In this document: positions 47,741-51,235 of the stretch, piece after piece
Layout of the letters: every line of letters starts with the position of its first letter
How positions within the stretch are numbered: position 1 is the stretch's first letter
From: DASXVX01 sp036504075
GTDB taxonomy: Bacteria > Bacillota > Sulfobacillia > Symbiobacteriales > Symbiobacteriaceae
Assembly (NCBI GenBank): GCA_036504075.1
Contig: DASXVX010000049.1
Span: 1-51,235, forward strand
Direction of reading: 5' to 3'
Length of the DNA stretch: 51,235 bases
Notes under the pieces: model-generated
Database searches by the model: none
What the model saw: the letters and a program-made list of their open reading frames with translations, nothing else
What the model was told of the DNA's origin: nothing
Made by a program: the position numbers and the translations under genes

Positions 47741-49102
47741 ATGCAGAGCTTTTCGTATTACCGGAAGGGGGATGCGCTCCGGTCGACCATTACCATGTAT
47801 CTCATGATGATGATCGGCGACGTGGTGCTGTTCGGAGTGGCGGGGGTGGTGCTGCCGCGCCCCTGGAACCTGGTGGCTCTGGCGGTAGGGGCGGGCTTTG
47901 TTGGTCTGGCCGTCTGGCTGCTGACCCGGGGTTACCGCACCCCGCACCTGCTGGACGAAGGCGGCCTCACGCTGCGGTTCGGGCGGTTTCGGCTGGCGAT
48001 TCCCCGGGAGGCCATCTCCGAGGTCAGTCGCTGGACAGAGCCTGTGCCCCGGGGGGTGACGGCGCCGACCATGCCCGCCAGATACCACGACGCGACGGAC
48101 ACGCTCTTTCTCCTGGCGGAACGGAAAGGGCTGGTGGTCGTCGACCTGAACCGCCCGGTGGCGGGCCGGACGGTGAGGCAGGGCGCGTTTGAATGCACCC
48201 GGGTCGTCGTCAGCCTGGACGAGCCGGAGAAGTTTGTGGCCGCTTTTGCGGGGGGTGGCGCCGCACCGGTCCCGACGGCGGTTCGGGCTCCGGCGGGGAT
48301 GGTCACTTGGACGCCGGCGTCGCCGCCGGGGGAGGGCGGGAGCGAGGGCGAGGGCGGGGCCATCCGGCTGGAGGGGCTGTCCCGCCGGTTCGGCGACTTT
48401 GCCGTCGTGAAGTCCGTGAGTCTCAGCGTGGCCCCGGGCGAGGTGCTGGCTTTCCTGGGCAGCAACGGGGCCGGCAAAACCACCACCATCCGGATGATGA
48501 CCGGCTTGCTCCGGCCCACGGGGGGCCGCGTCTACATCGGTGGGCGGGACGTGTGGGCGGAAGGGCCGGCGGCCCGGCGGCTCTTCGGTTACGTCCCGGA
48601 CGTGCCGCTGCTCTACGAAGGTCTGACGGCCCGAGAGTTCCTCTGGCTGGTTGCAGGCTTGTACGACATCCCCCGGGATGAGGGGCGACGGCGGGCGGAG
48701 GAACTCCTGTCGCTGCTGAAAATGGCGCAGTGGCGCGACCAGTTGCTGCGGAACTTCTCCCTGGGCATGAAGCGGAAAATGGCAATCGCAGCGGCGCTGG
48801 TACACCGGCCGCAAGTGCTGTTGCTGGACGAAGTGACCAACGGCCTCGACCCCCGGGCGACCCGGGAAGTGAAGGACTTTATCAGTGCGTCCGCACGGGC
48901 GGGAACGGCGGTCTTCCTGACCACCCACTTGCTGGATGTGGCCCAGGAGCTGGCGCAGCGGATTGCCGTCATCCACCGGGGCGAGCTGCGGGCGCTGGGC
49001 ACGCTGGGCGAGTTGCGAACCCTGACCGGGCGGCCTGAGGCCGGCCTGGAGGAGCTGTTTTTGACCCTCACGGAGGAGCGGGCGGGGGGGGTGGCGCCGT
49101 GA
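47741..49102 (+). CDS. ABC exporter ATPase with N-terminal membrane/PH-like region
   Basis: The 453-residue protein opens with about two membrane helices (10-65) and a beta-rich, PH-like part (about 68-180: LRFGRFRLAIPREAISEV...LFLLAERKGLVVVDL), then a Gly-rich linker and a complete ATPase from about 215 (Walker A GSNGAGKTT, Walker B VLLLDEV, H-loop TTHL). The signature loop reads FSLGMKRKM instead of LSGGQ, as in several exporters. The usual D-E-P after Walker B is D-E-V. ATG 47741 follows GGGGTGAT. The permease gene overlaps its end by four bases. The substrate is unknown. Confidence 0.86.
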   Translation: MQSFSYYRKGDALRSTITMYLMMMIGDVVLFGVAGVVLPRPWNLVALAVGAGFVGLAVWLLTRGYRTPHLLDEGGLTLRFGRFRLAIPREAISEVSRWTEPVPRGVTAPTMPARYHDATDTLFLLAERKGLVVVDLNRPVAGRTVRQGAFECTRVVVSLDEPEKFVAAFAGGGAAPVPTAVRAPAGMVTWTPASPPGEGGSEGEGGAIRLEGLSRRFGDFAVVKSVSLSVAPGEVLAFLGSNGAGKTTTIRMMTGLLRPTGGRVYIGGRDVWAEGPAARRLFGYVPDVPLLYEGLTAREFLWLVAGLYDIPRDEGRRRAEELLSLLKMAQWRDQLLRNFSLGMKRKMAIAAALVHRPQVLLLDEVTNGLDPRATREVKDFISASARAGTAVFLTTHLLDVAQELAQRIAVIHRGELRALGTLGELRTLTGRPEAGLEELFLTLTEERAGGVAP

Positions 49103-50643
49103 GCGGGACGGCGGTGCGGGCGCTGGTGGCGGCGGCCTGGCGAGAAAACTGGAACCGACGGTGGCGGTTCAGCCCCTACAAGGCGGGGTTCTGGCTGCTG
49201 CTGGTGCAGGTGGCGCTGACGGTCGGCGCCGTCGCCCGGATGGGCGGGGCGGCGCGTCTTACGGCGGGGCCCGGTGCGGCGCCGGGGGCGGCTTTCCTGG
49301 CGATGGTGCTGCAGGGTGGGGTCTGGTCGTTCATGCTGGTCTTTCTGAGCGGGCGCGGCCAATTGTACGGCGCCCGCAGCCTGCCGCTGGTCCATATCGC
49401 CCCGGCGCCGGCGTACAGTGTGCCGGCCGCCCGAGTGGTCGCGGAGCTGCCCCGGCGGGCCTTGTCCATGCTCGTTTGGGCGGCGGTGCTGGGGTTCATG
49501 CTGCCGCCGGGCGAACGCTGGTGGGCCGTGCCGGCGCTCTGGGCCACGGGCATGGCCGCCGGGTCGGCAGGCCAGCTTGCGGGACTGCTGCTGCTGGTGG
49601 CCTGGGTTCGGACGGCTCCCCGCCTGCTGGGCGCCACCTGGGCGGTCATGTTCGGGCTGCAGCTGGCGCTGTTCTACTACGTGGTCTACCTGGTGGCGAG
49701 CGGCTTCACCCTGGAGCGGCTGGCGGAGAGTCTGGGCGGCCTGCGCGGGTGGCTGATGGGCGGGCTGACCGTGCTCTTCGGCCTGCCGGGGCTGCTGATG
49801 CTGCTCTGGCTGGCCCGGACGCCAGGACGGATCGGCACGGCGTACCGGGACGGCTGGCTGGGTCTGGCGGACCTGGGCGACGCCGCTGCCCGGCCCCGGC
49901 GCTCCCGGTGGCCGGCAGTGATGGCACCGGCTTTCGCGGGAAGGGCGGTCTGGGGGCCGGCGGCGGGGGCGGTGCAGGCCCGGGAATGGCTCTACGCCGC
50001 CCGGAATCCCTTTACGCTCTTCCGGCTCGCAGTCACGGCGCTGCTGCTGCTCGGGCTGATTCCCGGCCGGCCGTGGTTGAGCCGGTTGGCCCAGGTTCGT
50101 CACGACCTGGTCGTGCTGGCGGTGGGCGTGGGTCTGATTTTCTTCGCCTTCGGGGAGATGGAGGCGGCCCTTTTCAGCAACGAAGGCGCCCGGATGGGGC
50201 TGTACGTCATGACGGGTGTCCGGCCGGGCCGGCTTCTGCTGGGCAAGCTTGCGGCGATGAGTCCGGTGGTGTTGCTCACCGCCCTGGCCACCGGCCTTGC
50301 CGGCCTGACCGTGGGCGACGGTCCGGGCACTGCGGCGAGGCTGGCCCTGCAAGGCGGACTTGTTGGGCTGGGCATGGCGGCAGTCATGGCCGGAATGGCG
50401 GCCCTGGACGCCGGGCTGAAAGAGCAGGAGGAACTGCCCGAAATGGAGGGGCTGGCGGCCGGTCTGGAACAGGTGCCCCGGGGCTTCTTCAGCATGGCCG
50501 GTCTGGTCGTCGCCGGCGGCTTCGGGGCGGGTCTGATCTGGCAGCCGGGGCCGGTAGCAGGGGCAGTGCTCTGGGTGCTGCCGCCGCTGGCGCTGGGTCT
50601 GGGCTATCTGCGGCTCCGGCGGCTCCTGCTGGCTGGGGTGTGA
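49099..50643 (+). CDS. ABC exporter permease
   Basis: A 514-residue polytopic protein with about twelve hydrophobic segments and a soluble middle (about 250-300). It has no solute-binding or known domain that I recognise and is read as the membrane partner of the ATPase, since the genes share GTGA (start GTG 49099 on the stop TGA). The cargo is not evident. It ends at 50643 and converges on the IS-cut gene. Confidence 0.85.
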   Translation: MSGTAVRALVAAAWRENWNRRWRFSPYKAGFWLLLVQVALTVGAVARMGGAARLTAGPGAAPGAAFLAMVLQGGVWSFMLVFLSGRGQLYGARSLPLVHIAPAPAYSVPAARVVAELPRRALSMLVWAAVLGFMLPPGERWWAVPALWATGMAAGSAGQLAGLLLLVAWVRTAPRLLGATWAVMFGLQLALFYYVVYLVASGFTLERLAESLGGLRGWLMGGLTVLFGLPGLLMLLWLARTPGRIGTAYRDGWLGLADLGDAAARPRRSRWPAVMAPAFAGRAVWGPAAGAVQAREWLYAARNPFTLFRLAVTALLLLGLIPGRPWLSRLAQVRHDLVVLAVGVGLIFFAFGEMEAALFSNEGARMGLYVMTGVRPGRLLLGKLAAMSPVVLLTALATGLAGLTVGDGPGTAARLALQGGLVGLGMAAVMAGMAALDAGLKEQEELPEMEGLAAGLEQVPRGFFSMAGLVVAGGFGAGLIWQPGPVAGAVLWVLPPLALGLGYLRLRRLLLAGV

Positions 50644-50676
50644 GGGAAGGCGCCTGGACCTCGCCCACTGCAAGGG

Positions 50677-51095
50677 CTACGGAGCCTGCCGGTAACGGAA
50701 ATAGCTGCCCGCCGCGTGAAGCGTTGCCGGCTCCAGCCGGATCCCCCGGGTCAGGGCATAGGAGCGCACCGCCCACGCATTCCGGTTCCAGGAGTAGAAT
50801 TCGGTCTCCGCCCCCCGGTGGAGGATCAGATCGACCCGAAAGACCGGCTGCCCGGCGAACAGCTTGTCCAGCAAATCGGCATAGATCACCCACCCCTGCT
50901 CCCAGGACTGACCGGAGGAGAGATCAGCCTCCACTGCCAGCGCCGGGAATCCGTGCCCCTGACCCACCATCAGATGGGCGCCGGTGGGGAGCAGTGCCTG
51001 TATTTGCGACCGGTTCTTCAGGAGTTGAGTCAGCTCCTCCCCAGGGCCCGGTCGTTTGGTGTCCGGCGAACATGTACCGTAGTCCGCCTCCTTGC
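50677..51095 (-). pseudogene. Unknown gene interrupted by an IS66-type element
   Basis: The minus-strand frame is open from its stop (50677) to 51095 and then meets the IS end. It has no start codon before that boundary; only an internal ATG at 50970 is in frame. The visible part (140 residues, ending GSYFRYRQAP) reads as real coding sequence: EELTQLLKNRSQIQALLPTG, FPALAVEADLSSGQSWEQG, VFRVDLILHRGAETEFYSWNRN. I recognise no family. The 5' part must lie beyond the right end of the IS. Confidence 0.72.
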
Positions 51096-51235
51096 GTAAG
51101 CGTCAAATCCCGCCCACCTATAAAACGGCGGTTCCTTCTGAGACAATCCTCTTCAGATCACCTGGGGAGGATTGTCTTTATGACGCCAGAAGAGCTGACT
51201 GAACTCTGGACTTCCCGTATCCGCGATTACCGGGC
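51096..51235 (+). mobile_element. Left end of an IS66-family element (runs out of the window)
   Basis: The sequence GTAAGCG at 51096-51102 is the conserved terminal start of IS66-type inverted repeats (GTAA...). Eighty-five bases downstream begins a gene whose product looks like IS66 TnpA (next entry). The eight bases before the end, CTCCTTGC (51088-51095), are the expected target duplication if the element is complete on its other side. Confidence 0.8.
51180..51235 (+). CDS. tnpA: IS66 TnpA-like accessory protein (partial)
   Basis: The first 18 codons read MTPEELTELWTSRIRDYR, matching the N-terminal pattern (M-x-EEL-x-x-LW-x-x-R-x-x-x-Y) of the IS66 accessory protein TnpA, a small helix-turn-helix protein encoded ahead of TnpB and the TnpC transposase. 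GGGGAGG lies about nine bases before the ATG. The gene is cut by the window end. Confidence 0.75.
   Translation, partial: MTPEELTELWTSRIRDYR

Noticed and set aside
1..51235. tRNA or rRNA genes
   Set aside because: No cloverleaf with the GGTTCRAnTCC arm and no rRNA-like conserved stretch was found by eye on either strand. A covariance-model search would be decisive.

Overview
The window is 51 kb of GC-rich DNA (only intergenic stretches are AT-rich) from what looks like a Gram-positive, high-GC Firmicute of the Symbiobacterium/Clostridia type. This placement is an inference from several signs: strong GGAGG-type ribosome binding sites, frequent GTG and TTG starts, a YtaF-like sporulation membrane protein, many lipoprotein signals of the Firmicute type, and a mix of aerobic and anaerobic redox genes (SQR-like flavoprotein, multicopper oxidase, two Feo systems, a futalosine-pathway-like radical SAM enzyme). 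No rRNA, tRNA, CRISPR array or prophage was seen.

Layout. 0.3-4.1 kb: MqnC/MqnE/CofH-like radical SAM enzyme, secreted subtilisin-like protease, NadA. 4.3-7.3 kb: A-type Fe-S carrier, then feoA and a FeoB encoded as two polypeptides, behind a consensus Fur box. 7.4-19.5 kb: housekeeping and accessory genes (QueG, Nudix, DedA, M2 peptidase, sulfite-oxidase-fold protein, RodA, an HTH-DUF1232 fusion, TatC, YtaF), mixed with decayed genes (endonuclease IV remnant, proline dehydrogenase with an internal deletion). 20.0-23.9 kb: a sulfur/electron-transfer block: polyferredoxin on +, and convergent to it sqr-like, DUF1641, DsrE-like and TusA-like genes on -, with a duplicated ~61-bp element upstream. 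24.1-24.65 kb: a non-coding stretch with 10-bp periodic repeats. 24.7-32.3 kb: two-component system, SHOCT protein, HD-GYP protein, chemoreceptor, MFS transporter and a small unknown gene. 32.3-34.9 kb: modABC molybdate importer, preceded by 20-bp tandem repeats. 35.1-38.0 kb: three paralogous double-GNAT genes. 38.1-40.5 kb: panE fragment, an unknown protein, and a GxxExxY protein flanked by arrays of a 9-bp ATCTGCG repeat that also occurs at position 216. 40.6-43.1 kb: NarL-type two-component pair. 43.1-47.1 kb: multicopper oxidase and YtkA-like lipoprotein, divergent from a second feoAB operon ending in a 55-residue eight-cysteine protein. 47.3-50.6 kb: small unknown gene and an ABC exporter whose ATPase carries an extra N-terminal membrane/PH-like region. 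50.7-51.2 kb: a gene cut by the left end of an IS66-type element that continues past the window.

Themes. Iron and Fe-S supply recurs (Fur-boxed feoA-split feoB, A-type carrier, NadA, QueG, second feoAB with a Cys-rich partner next to a copper oxidase). Persulfide handling is likely in the SQR/DUF1641/DsrE/TusA set. Gene decay is unusually visible: at least five remnants plus one IS-interrupted gene. The least explained structures are the 9-bp arrays around the GxxExxY gene, the 10-bp-phased region at 24.2-24.5 kb, the duplicated element upstream of sqr, and the Cys-rich protein following feoB2.
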